A DNA stretch of 8,176 bases, taken from assembly GCA_947630385.1 (NCBI GenBank), contig CANRHG010000080.1, forward strand, positions 1 through 8,176, given 5' to 3'. The notes beneath the pieces were generated by a model. That model worked only from the letters and a program-made list of their open reading frames with translations, searched no databases and was not told the origin of the DNA. The DNA comes from an uncultured Eubacteriaceae bacterium (lineage in GTDB: Bacteria; Bacillota; Clostridia; Eubacteriales; Eubacteriaceae). Below are positions 1 to 5,043 of the stretch, piece by piece. Position 1 is the first letter of the stretch; every line of letters starts with the position of its first letter. A program made the position numbers and the translations under genes.

Positions 1-128
1 CCCGTTCCGTTTCTCTGGTTCAGTACGGACGTGATCGCCGCGGTCAGGGTCGTCTTTCCGTGGTCGACGTGTCCGATCGTTCCGATATTTACGTGTGGCT
101 TTGATCTATCAAATTTTTCCTTAGCCAT
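1..128 (-). CDS. tuf: Elongation factor Tu, N-terminal fragment
   Basis: This is the first 42 codons of EF-Tu, the GTPase that delivers aminoacyl-tRNA to the ribosome; the rest lies beyond the left edge. The reverse strand reads MAKEKFDRSKPHVNIGTIGH and continues with VDHGKTTLTAAIT. This contains the complete G1/P-loop GHVDHGKT (residues 20-27), which is diagnostic for EF-Tu and related translation GTPases, and the MAKEKF start is the classic bacterial EF-Tu start. The ATG at 126-128 is preceded by a strong GGAGGAG ribosome binding site at 131-137. It follows a hemolysin-III-type gene rather than fusA, so this copy is not in the usual rpsL-rpsG-fusA-tuf order, and it has its own promoter at 165-194. 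Whether it is the only tuf copy cannot be told from this window. Confidence 0.96.
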   Translation of the reverse strand, partial: MAKEKFDRSKPHVNIGTIGHVDHGKTTLTAAITSVLNQRNGT

Positions 129-164
129 TTCTCCTCCAATTTATTTTCGCAAAAATTCCGTTAT

Positions 165-194
165 ATTATAACTCAACCCGGCTCCTAATTACAA
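165..194 (-). promoter_or_regulatory. tuf promoter
   Basis: On the minus strand TTGTAA (189-194, four of six matches to the -35 consensus) is followed after 18 bases by a perfect TATAAT (165-170). Transcription would start near position 158, giving a leader of about 30 nt that contains the GGAGGAG site of tuf. The -35 box lies within a few bases of the stop codon of the preceding gene. No terminator hairpin is visible in this gap, so read-through from ftsX may add to tuf transcription. Confidence 0.75.
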
Positions 195-195
195 A

Positions 196-837
196 TTAAG
201 CGATGACCAATAGCACGACCGCCAAAAACTGGCAGAACGAACCGAGCAGACAAAAAATGTGGAAGAGCTCGTGAAAACCGACACTCTTCGACAGGTTTGG
301 CTTTTTGATCCCATAGATGACCCCGCCGATCGTATAAAAGACCCCACCTAAAATGAGCAAGAAAAACTCGGAAGGGCTGAGGCTGTAAAACAGCGGGACT
401 ACGCAAAACACGCCGACCCACCCCATCAGGATGTAAAGGACCGTATTTAGCCAGCGCGGCATCCCGATCCAAAAGATCATCATCAGGCTCCCGATCAGGG
501 CGATGCTCCAGACCAAAATTAGAAGCGTATTACCCATGGAGCTCGGAAGCGCGAGCAGGCAAAACGGGGTGTAGGTTGCGGCGATCAAGACAAAGATCAT
601 CGTATGATCGAGCTTTCGCCAGATCTTAAGGCGCTCCGGGCTCGTATTTACCGTGTGATACAGCCCACTCGTTAAATACAGAGCGATCAGCCCCATCCCA
701 AAAACCAGGACCGAGACCACCCGGTCGGTACCGGCACCGGTCGAAAGAACGTAAGTGAATAAAATCAGCGTTAAGATAAAAAAGAAAAGGGCTCCGATTA
801 GATGGGTCAATGCGTTGACGGGTTCACGTATTCTCAT
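196..837 (-). CDS. Hemolysin III / PAQR-family membrane protein
   Basis: 213-residue integral membrane protein of the hemolysin III (YqfA/YplQ, PAQR-like) family, at the family's usual length. About seven hydrophobic segments are visible. The conserved putative metal-ligand motifs are present: S57-x3-H61 (SGLYH), the D77-H78 pair in KLDHTMIFVLIAATYTP, and H189-x3-H193 (HELFH) in the last helix. The cellular role of bacterial members is poorly defined; the 'hemolysin' name comes from early heterologous expression, and toxin function should not be assumed. The start is the ATG at 835-837, where MRIREPVNALTHLIGA matches the family's N-terminus. The frame stays open upstream to 1215, but that part is antisense-frame shadow inside ftsX. 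The ATG overlaps the ftsX stop as ATGA, and there is no clear separate ribosome binding site, so translation is probably coupled to ftsX. Confidence 0.9.
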   Translation of the reverse strand: MRIREPVNALTHLIGALFFFILTLILFTYVLSTGAGTDRVVSVLVFGMGLIALYLTSGLYHTVNTSPERLKIWRKLDHTMIFVLIAATYTPFCLLALPSSMGNTLLILVWSIALIGSLMMIFWIGMPRWLNTVLYILMGWVGVFCVVPLFYSLSPSEFFLLILGGVFYTIGGVIYGIKKPNLSKSVGFHELFHIFCLLGSFCQFLAVVLLVIA

Positions 838-1769
838 GTCTGTAAATATTTTCGAATGGAAAACAGGCTTCCAAAACTGGCGACGACGATCCCGTAAATA
901 AGCGAAAAGATAAAAATCGGGATGATCACGGCTCTGGGCGTGACGAGCGTCGTTCCAAGCGGAAGATAAGTGCTGGTGTCGGTAATTCCGGTCAAATAGA
1001 TGTAAAGAAATAATAAAATAAACGTCGAAAGAAGCGCTGAAAAGCTTCCGAGGATCAGACCTTCTAGAAAGAACGGCATTCGAACGTACCAGTTTTCCGC
1101 GCCGATCATCTTCATGATCTCGATCTCCTTGCGGTTGTTGTAGCAGGTGATTTTGATCGTATTGTAGATGACGACCTCCGAAATGATCGTCATCGTGATC
1201 AGAAGAATTAGACAAACGATCTCACTGACCCGGGAAAAGACCATGATCGCGTCGACGTACTGTTCCCCATAGCGCACCGAACTCACGGCCAGGTCGCTCC
1301 CTTCGATATCCTCTTTGACCGTAGCCAGATCATCGGGGGAAGAGACCGTCACGGTATAGGAATCCCGGACCGGATTGTTCGAAGAATTAAAGCCTTCGAG
1401 AAGCCCCGAATAATCTTCTAAGCGCTCCGCGTAACGCTCGAGCGTCTCGTCTTTGGACTCAAAGGTATAACCCGTGATCAGGTCGTTATTCTCAAAATAT
1501 TCCTCGACCTCCTGGAGTTGATTGGTGTTGATGTCGTTGGTCAAAAAGACCTTGATCTCCAAAGAATTTCGCATGTTCAGCGCGATATTATTTATATTTA
1601 TTGAAATAATTAGTAAGATACCGAGAGTACAGATGGCTACGACCATCGAGGTTACCGAGGCAAAACTCATCAAATTGTTTCGTTCGATATTTTTTACGGT
1701 ATCCTTTAACGTACTGGAGAGCAGCGAAAAAAAGCGGTTCTCCCGTTTGATTTTAGTTTTATTTGCCAA
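834..1769 (-). CDS. ftsX: Cell division protein FtsX
   Basis: 311-residue permease-like protein with the FtsX layout: cytoplasmic N-terminus, TM1 (about 36-58), a large extracellular domain (about 60-175), then TM2 (181-203), TM3 (232-258) and TM4 (280-304). The cytoplasmic loop after TM2 has the conserved NTIKIT...NRKEIEIMKMIGA pattern. With the ATPase FtsE, FtsX forms an ABC-type complex that in Firmicutes activates extracellular peptidoglycan hydrolases at division or during elongation. No ftsE lies directly upstream; divergent folC is there instead, so FtsE must be encoded elsewhere. The likely start is TTG at 1767-1769, because no in-frame ATG occurs between an upstream stop and residue 34. 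It lacks a recognisable ribosome binding site and follows a TATAAT by only nine bases. The stop overlaps the next gene (ATGA). Confidence 0.93.
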   Translation of the reverse strand: MANKTKIKRENRFFSLLSSTLKDTVKNIERNNLMSFASVTSMVVAICTLGILLIISININNIALNMRNSLEIKVFLTNDINTNQLQEVEEYFENNDLITGYTFESKDETLERYAERLEDYSGLLEGFNSSNNPVRDSYTVTVSSPDDLATVKEDIEGSDLAVSSVRYGEQYVDAIMVFSRVSEIVCLILLITMTIISEVVIYNTIKITCYNNRKEIEIMKMIGAENWYVRMPFFLEGLILGSFSALLSTFILLFLYIYLTGITDTSTYLPLGTTLVTPRAVIIPIFIFSLIYGIVVASFGSLFSIRKYLQT

Positions 1770-1778
1770 AGTAGGATT

Positions 1779-1787
1779 ATTATATCA
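1779..1787 (-). promoter_or_regulatory. Extended -10 promoter box of ftsX
   Basis: The minus strand reads TGATATAAT (TG at 1787-1786, TATAAT at 1784-1779), a perfect extended -10 element. No convincing -35 hexamer is seen 16-18 bases upstream, which is tolerable for extended -10 promoters. The TTG proposed as the ftsX start is only nine bases downstream, so the predicted transcript would have almost no leader. Confidence 0.5.
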
Positions 1788-1836
1788 AAACTAACCAAAA
1801 ATAAATTCAAATTAACTTCGAAGGATTTAACAAACC

Positions 1837-3096
1837 ATGGACGAATACGAAAAGACCGTACAAAGCGTCGTCTCCAGGGGAAAATTCGGCATGAAACTCG
1901 GTCTTGAAAATATCCGAAAACTTCTCGGAAAACTCGGAAATCCCCAAAAGGACTTAAAATTTATCCACATCGCCGGATCTAACGGAAAAGGCAGCACGGT
2001 CAAAATGCTCGAAGCCGTGCTCACGGAAAACGATATTCTTGCCGGGGCGTATACATCGCCGGAACTCATCGATTTTCGCGAGCGTTTTCGAATTAGCGGA
2101 GACTGGATCTCCAAAGACGACTTCCTACGTCTATATAAAATAGTAGACAAAGCAGCCAAAACGCTGTCCGAATACCCGACGGCCTTTGAGATCGAAACGG
2201 CGATCGCTCTTTTATATTTTAGGGAAAAAGGTTGTGAGCTCGTCTTATGGGAAACGGGACTGGGTGGACGGCTCGACGCGACCAACGTGATCGACTCTCC
2301 GCTAATTAGCGTGATCACACCGATTAGTCTAGAACATACGAAGTATCTTGGGGAGAGTTTATCTCAGATCGCAAAAGAAAAAGCGGCGATCATCAAAGAC
2401 TCCCCGGCCGTCATCGCTCCACAACAAAAAGAAGCGCTTGATTCGATCTTAGAGTCTGCCGAAGGCTCCCTTTATATAACAAAGACAGAGTGGATCGAAG
2501 AAATCTCAGAAAGAGAGGACCGACAGGACATTACAGTTAACGGTAAGACCTATCCCCTCGGTCTTTTCGGATCTTTTCAGGCTATCAATCTTCTTAGCGT
2601 ACTTAAAGTTTTGGAACTCCTTAAAGATTTGGGATACGGCCTTGAAGATGAGAAAACCTTAAAAGCCTTAAAAGAAGTCCGTTTCCCCGGCCGTTTTGAA
2701 GTCTTACGGACCGATCCACTGATCATCCTCGACGGAGCCCACAATCCCCACGGACTTAAAAGCCTTACCCAGGGACTAAAAAAGCGCTACGGCGATAAAA
2801 AATTTGACGTCTATCTTTCCCAGATCAAGGAAAAAGATTTTAAGGAGGGCCTTAAAAATCTTTTACCTATAATTAAAAATTTGTATATTTTAAACTGGGA
2901 AGACAAGCAGGCACAAAAAACAAGCGAGCTAATCGAAATAGCCCGAAAAACCGGCCTAAACGTAAGGGAAGTCGATATAAAGGACTTAAAACCCAAAGAC
3001 GATACGCTCATCACCGGCTCTTTATACCTACTAAGTGAACTACGCCCGCGGATCCTGAGATTTCTTGAGATCGACGGCGATTCCTTGGTAGGCTAG
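1837..3096 (+). CDS. folC: Folylpolyglutamate / dihydrofolate synthase
   Basis: 419-residue Mur-ligase-superfamily enzyme that adds glutamate to folates with ATP; many bacterial FolC proteins also make dihydrofolate from dihydropteroate. The length is normal for FolC (about 420-430). Visible motifs are the ATP-binding P-loop HIAGSNGKGS (residues 44-53), SPELIDFRERFRI (74-86), FEIETAIALLYF (117-128), WETGLGGRLDATN (138-150), EHTKYLG (166-172), EKAAIIK (181-187) and the C-terminal-domain signature LDGAHNPHG (298-306). The P-loop has Ser where Thr is more common. The ATG at 1837 follows AAGGA (1821-1825), somewhat far at 11 bases. It is divergent from ftsX, and its last 57 bases overlap the end of an opposing lipoprotein gene. 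No terminator is seen after it. Whether it is mono- or bifunctional cannot be decided by eye. Confidence 0.95.
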   Translation: MDEYEKTVQSVVSRGKFGMKLGLENIRKLLGKLGNPQKDLKFIHIAGSNGKGSTVKMLEAVLTENDILAGAYTSPELIDFRERFRISGDWISKDDFLRLYKIVDKAAKTLSEYPTAFEIETAIALLYFREKGCELVLWETGLGGRLDATNVIDSPLISVITPISLEHTKYLGESLSQIAKEKAAIIKDSPAVIAPQQKEALDSILESAEGSLYITKTEWIEEISEREDRQDITVNGKTYPLGLFGSFQAINLLSVLKVLELLKDLGYGLEDEKTLKALKEVRFPGRFEVLRTDPLIILDGAHNPHGLKSLTQGLKKRYGDKKFDVYLSQIKEKDFKEGLKNLLPIIKNLYILNWEDKQAQKTSELIEIARKTGLNVREVDIKDLKPKDDTLITGSLYLLSELRPRILRFLEIDGDSLVG

Positions 3097-3426
3097 TTTT
3101 AAGCCGTTATCAAGAAGCGTCGCTCTAACTTCTTGTCCGTCGATTTCGGGTATTCCGGTGCCTTCTACGACGATCGTTGCCTGTTTTCCGTCGTCCGTAA
3201 TGTCTTTTATTCTGTAAGTAAAGTCGATTTCTGCCCCACTACTCTTTACAACACCGCTGTCTCCGGTAAGTTCCACAGATCCGTCAATTCCCATCGTTGA
3301 AAACGTGTAAGAACCCGGAACTTCGTCTTCAAACACCTTTTTTTCTTCGCTGCTACAGGCGCAAAGTATAAAAAGAAGTAGGGATACAAAAATAAAAGTA
3401 AAAATCTTTTTTGAGTTCATAAACAT
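3040..3426 (-). CDS. Small lipoprotein of unknown function
   Basis: 128 residues (126 if the second Met is used). The N-terminus is a lipoprotein signal: Lys6-Lys7, a hydrophobic core of about 15 residues, then a lipobox ILCAC with the lipidated cysteine at residue 24, followed by SSEEKK. The mature part (about 105 residues) alternates short beta-type stretches and Gly/Asp turns (GSYTFST, GSVELTG, IDFTYRI, QATIVVEG, LKLAYQG). This suggests a small beta-rich, lipocalin-like or barrel-like extracytoplasmic domain, an inference from pattern only. No family is recognised. The stop (TAG at 3040-3042) lies inside folC, giving a 57-base tail-to-tail overlap. Two starts are possible, ATG at 3424-3426 and ATG at 3418-3420; neither has a ribosome binding site, and a TATAAT directly abuts the first. 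Confidence 0.82.
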   Translation of the reverse strand: MFMNSKKIFTFIFVSLLLFILCACSSEEKKVFEDEVPGSYTFSTMGIDGSVELTGDSGVVKSSGAEIDFTYRIKDITDDGKQATIVVEGTGIPEIDGQEVRATLLDNGLKLAYQGIAVDLKKSQDPRA

Positions 3427-3427
3427 A

Positions 3428-3433
3428 ATTATA
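3428..3433 (-). promoter_or_regulatory. -10 box for the minus-strand lipoprotein gene
   Basis: The minus strand reads TATAAT at 3433-3428, one base before the first ATG (3426-3424) and eight bases before the second ATG (3420). A typical start point 6-8 bases after the box would place the transcript's 5' end at or next to the second ATG, so the mRNA would be leaderless or nearly so. The -35 region is weak (TTTCTT-like). The call rests on one hexamer and the absence of a ribosome binding site. Confidence 0.4.
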
Positions 3434-3482
3434 AAGGAACTTGGGAAAATAAAGAAAGAAACTAATCGCCCTTTTATTAAAT

Positions 3483-3514
3483 CTTTATCCGCTTTTTACT
3501 GAAGTTGGATAAAG
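3483..3514. repeat. 8-bp inverted repeat in the divergent intergenic region
   Basis: CTTTATCC (3483-3490) and GGATAAAG (3507-3514) are perfect inverted copies with a 16-base spacer. They lie in the 226-base gap between the two divergent lipoprotein genes, upstream of the larger hairpin at 3566-3632. No poly-T tract follows on either side, so this is not a terminator. It could be a regulator site or chance; nothing else identifies it. Confidence 0.4.
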
Positions 3515-3565
3515 TAGCTTTGCAGTTTAACTTTTTCCAGTTTTGGGTAAAAAGAAAATAACCTA

Positions 3566-3632
3566 CTTGAGCTTTGAAGTCAATAAAACGATACCTCCCG
3601 CTAAAGTCGTTTTGTATAGTTCAAAGCTCAAG
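3566..3632 (+). promoter_or_regulatory. Two-tier hairpin in the leader of the plus-strand lipoprotein gene
   Basis: CTTGAGCTTTGAA (3566-3578) is perfectly complementary to TTCAAAGCTCAAG (3620-3632), a 13-bp outer stem. Inside it AAAACGA (3585-3591) pairs with TCGTTTT (3607-3613), a 7-bp inner stem. The two stems are separated by symmetrical 6-nt internal loops (3579-3584 and 3614-3619). The apical loop is 15 nt (3592-3606) and contains CCTCCC. The structure ends nine bases before the AAAGGA ribosome binding site (3641-3646). It has no poly-U tail, so it is not a standard terminator. It may be a 5'-UTR regulatory or stabilising element, or an operator. It matches no riboswitch class I recognise, and no convincing promoter was found upstream of it. 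Confidence 0.6.
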
Positions 3633-3652
3633 GATCCAAGAAAGGACGCATT

Positions 3653-4084
3653 ATGAAAAAATCTTTACGTTATATTGGAATCCTTGCTCTAATCGTATGC
3701 GGTTTACTCATTTTTGCTGCGTGTAGCTCAGGGACAACGGAAGACACCGGTGAAACCGTCGCGGATACAACCGAAGTCGGCGTTACACGTTTGGTCAATT
3801 ATACCGACGAACACGTAAAAGGTGCTCTAGACGAATTTGACCAAGACGCAAAAGATCTCGGAACCAAAGTCTCGGAAGCTACCAGTGCGGACGCTGAAGA
3901 CGTGAAAAAAGACGTTGACCAGTTAAAAGCCAACGTAGACGCCTTTGACGCTGAACTTACAAAGGCTGCCGAAGACAGTAAAATTACGGAAGACGTCAAA
4001 AAAGGCTACGATGAATCTATCACAAGCCTTAAAGACGAAGTCGACAAGCTTGAAACCGACATCGACGCGAAGATGTCATCCTAA
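3653..4084 (+). CDS. Acidic helical lipoprotein of unknown function
   Basis: 143 residues. The N-terminus MKKSLRY, a hydrophobic core and lipobox IFAAC (lipidated Cys24, followed by SSGTTEDTG) mark a membrane-anchored lipoprotein. A Thr/Glu/Gly/Asp-rich linker (about 25-45) leads to a very acidic domain (about 50-143) with no cysteine and heptad-like spacing of Val, Leu and Phe (for example DVKKDVDQLKANVDAF and SITSLKDEVDKLETDI). It is predicted to be almost all alpha-helix or coiled coil. No enzyme motif or named family is recognised; a structural or spacer role at the cell surface is only a guess. The ATG is well supported by AAAGGA at 3641-3646, six bases upstream. It is monocistronic between a hairpin leader and a strong terminator at 4098-4134. 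Confidence 0.88.
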   Translation: MKKSLRYIGILALIVCGLLIFAACSSGTTEDTGETVADTTEVGVTRLVNYTDEHVKGALDEFDQDAKDLGTKVSEATSADAEDVKKDVDQLKANVDAFDAELTKAAEDSKITEDVKKGYDESITSLKDEVDKLETDIDAKMSS

Positions 4085-4097
4085 TCAAGTAATGTTT

Positions 4098-4134
4098 AAG
4101 AACGGTGTAGATTTATTCTGCACCGTTCTTTTTT
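4098..4134 (+). terminator. Rho-independent terminator of the acidic lipoprotein gene
   Basis: AAGAACGGTGTAG (4098-4110) pairs with CTGCACCGTTCTT (4118-4130) over 13 positions, with one G-U pair and a 7-nt loop, followed by a T run to 4134. It begins 13 bases after the stop codon. This is a textbook intrinsic terminator. Confidence 0.93.
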
Positions 4135-4178
4135 ATGCCCTTTTTAAATTCTTCTTTTCATTAACGATTTAAGTTTCT

Positions 4179-4301
4179 TTAATTCTTTTTTCGATCTCCG
4201 ATTAGCTTTACAATTTTTGCCCTCTCTAGGAGCTTTTGACGTTCCGGGGTTAATTTGTCAACCAGAAAATCCCCCACCTGATCAATTAAAAATTCCCCCA
4301 C
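4179..4301 (-). other. 40-codon open frame of unknown origin, probably a remnant
   Basis: On the minus strand a GTG at 4301-4299 opens a 40-residue frame that begins VGEFLIDQVGDFLVDK, continues LTPERQKLLERAKIVKLIGD and ends RKKN. The first 16 residues are an eight-residue tandem repeat (VGEFLIDQ / VGDFLVDK) made by the C-tract DNA repeats at 4266-4304. The rest is lysine-rich, helical and protein-like in composition. There is no good ribosome binding site, and the frame is closed upstream by TAA. It is too short to assign. It may be the edge of a decayed mobile-element gene or simply coding-like DNA; expression is doubtful. Confidence 0.25.
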
Positions 4302-4306
4302 TGGTT
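4260..4306. mobile_element. Paired C-tract repeats resembling an IS21-family end
   Basis: Two near-copies, AAAATCCCCCACCTG (4266-4280) and AAAATTCCCCCACTGG (4289-4304), lie about 24 bases apart. They are flanked by AACCAG (4260-4265) and its inverse CTGGTT (4301-4306). On the minus strand a perfect -35 hexamer TTGACA lies at 4261-4256. Multiple short terminal repeats containing CCCCCA, with a TTGACA near the end, are typical of IS21-family insertion sequences. No istA or istB coding sequence is present, so this would be an isolated end left by deletion. The assignment is from memory of the family pattern, not from a search. Confidence 0.4.
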
Positions 4307-4344
4307 ATATTTTAATTGAAAGTAAATTGCGTAAAAAATAAAGC

Positions 4345-4621
4345 TTTTTAACGGGTATATTGATCTCGAACGAAGCCTATATCCCGTCAAAGGGCTGGGT
4401 AACAAGCCGATGACGGACAGTATTTCGGAACGATAAACGAGAATCTTTCGGTTAAAGTCTTTAAACTTACCGCGGATGGTGATTTAGCCTATTTAAACGA
4501 ACTGAGTTACCACGCCTATATTAAGAGCTCGGGTTTGACAGACTGGCTCTCCTTAGGAGAAATAGTCGGAACATCAGGCTCGGGTAGGGCGGTTCAGGTA
4601 ATAGAAGTAAAAATGGATTAG
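4345..4621 (+). pseudogene. 3' remnant of a ChW-repeat surface protein
   Basis: The plus strand carries the tail of a clostridial hydrophobic W (ChW) repeat protein, a type of secreted or surface repeat module. One frame (4345-4407) reads LTGILISNEAYIPSKGWVTS. After a frameshift near 4402-4408 the next frame (4406-4621) reads ADDGQYFGTINENLSVKVFK, continues with SYHAYIKSSGLTDWLSLGEI and VGTSGSGRAVQVIEVKMD, and then stops at TAG. Together these give the ChW pattern twice: Y..h....GW..., then DG...GT or lGeivGTsGsgra...IEvk. In the last copy the GW tryptophan is replaced (SGLTDW). No start codon or signal peptide is attached, the upstream part is closed by stops, and a second frameshift near 4345 is likely. 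It is therefore a truncated, dead gene. Its terminator at 4629-4660 is intact. Confidence 0.7.
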
Positions 4622-4628
4622 CTTAATT

Positions 4629-4660
4629 AAGCCCGAGACCGTATGGATTTCGGGCTTTTT
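4629..4660 (+). terminator. Terminator of the ChW remnant
   Basis: AAGCCCGA (4629-4636) pairs with TCGGGCTT (4650-4657) and runs into a T-rich tail (4656-4666, one C interrupting). It sits eight bases after the TAG of the ChW pseudogene and also insulates sdpR from upstream transcription. Confidence 0.85.
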
Positions 4661-4685
4661 CTTTTATCGATCAGTAAAATACCTC

Positions 4686-4713
4686 TTTACGAACCTAGGA
4701 TTTCTGTTATACT
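4686..4713 (+). promoter_or_regulatory. sdpR-sdpI promoter
   Basis: TTTACG (4686-4691, four of six -35 matches) and TATACT (4708-4713) are separated by 16 bases. A TG at 4705-4706 makes this an extended -10. Transcription would start near 4720, inside the palindrome at 4712-4739, so a repressor bound there would block initiation. Confidence 0.6.
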
Positions 4714-4739
4714 ATATTTAGATATTTATATAAATATAG
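4712..4739. promoter_or_regulatory. Candidate SdpR operator (palindrome)
   Basis: CTATATTTA (4712-4720) and TAAATATAG (4731-4739) are perfect inverted copies separated by 10 bases. A perfect 12-base palindrome, ATTTATATAAAT (4724-4735), overlaps the right half. The site overlaps the end of the -10 box and abuts the ribosome binding site AGAGG (4738-4742). AT-rich palindromes of this size and position are typical of ArsR-family operators. That SdpR itself binds here is an inference from adjacency. Confidence 0.6.
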
Positions 4740-4749
4740 AGGTTTATAA

Positions 4750-5043
4750 ATGAACGACGTATTTAAAGCCATCGCCGATCCCACTCGGCGGCAAATTTTA
4801 AAACTGTTGGACCAGGAGGATTTAAGCGCCGGTGAGATCGCTAAAAACTTTGATATGGCCCAACCTTCGGTTACGCACCACCTAAATATTTTAAAAAACG
4901 CGGAGCTGATAAGTAGCGAAAGAAAGGGACAAAGTATTATCTACAGCTTAAACACAACGGTTTTTCAGCAGATTCTAACCTGGTTGTACGATTTTTCGTT
5001 TTTTGAAAAGAAGGAAGAAGTGAAAATAAATGAAGACGGATAG
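4750..5043 (+). CDS. sdpR: ArsR-family transcriptional autorepressor, SdpR-like
   Basis: 97-residue winged helix-turn-helix protein of the ArsR/SmtB superfamily. It opens with MNDVFKAIADPTRRQILKLL, contains the ADPTRRQIL signature (residues 9-17), the GEIAKNF helix (28-34), the recognition helix MAQPSVTHHLNILKNAELI (36-54) and the wing ERKGQSIIYSLN (57-68). There are no cysteines and no ELCVCDL metal site, so it is not a metal sensor. It fits the SdpR autorepressor group, which in Bacillus subtilis represses the sdpRI operon until SdpI bound to toxin sequesters it at the membrane. The ATG is supported by AGAGG at 4738-4742. Its last 14 bases overlap the start of the adjacent sdpI-like gene, so the two are co-transcribed and probably translationally coupled. 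The upstream palindrome is the likely target. Confidence 0.92.
   Translation: MNDVFKAIADPTRRQILKLLDQEDLSAGEIAKNFDMAQPSVTHHLNILKNAELISSERKGQSIIYSLNTTVFQQILTWLYDFSFFEKKEEVKINEDG

Noticed and set aside
838..1215. Upstream extension of the hemolysin-III-type frame by 126 codons
   Set aside because: The extension is hydrophilic, His/Asp/Arg-rich and unlike the family. It lies entirely within ftsX in another frame, while the family N-terminus begins exactly at the ATG overlapping the ftsX stop.
1758..1786. folC promoter in the divergent gap
   Set aside because: TTGCCA (1763-1768) is a fair -35, but no -10 hexamer lies at 16-19 bases from it, and the TATA-like bases there are better read as the ftsX -10 on the other strand.
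3615..3620. TATAGT as a -10 box for the acidic lipoprotein gene
   Set aside because: It lies in the internal loop of the hairpin, has no -35 partner at 16-19 bases, and would leave the perfect left arm unexplained.
3945..4172. Open frame overlapping the acidic lipoprotein and its terminator
   Set aside because: It runs through the terminator hairpin, has no ribosome binding site and overlaps a well-supported gene in another frame.
4266..4304. CRISPR-like repeat pair
   Set aside because: There are only two imperfect 15-16 base copies about 24 bases apart and no cas gene; terminal repeats of an insertion sequence fit better.
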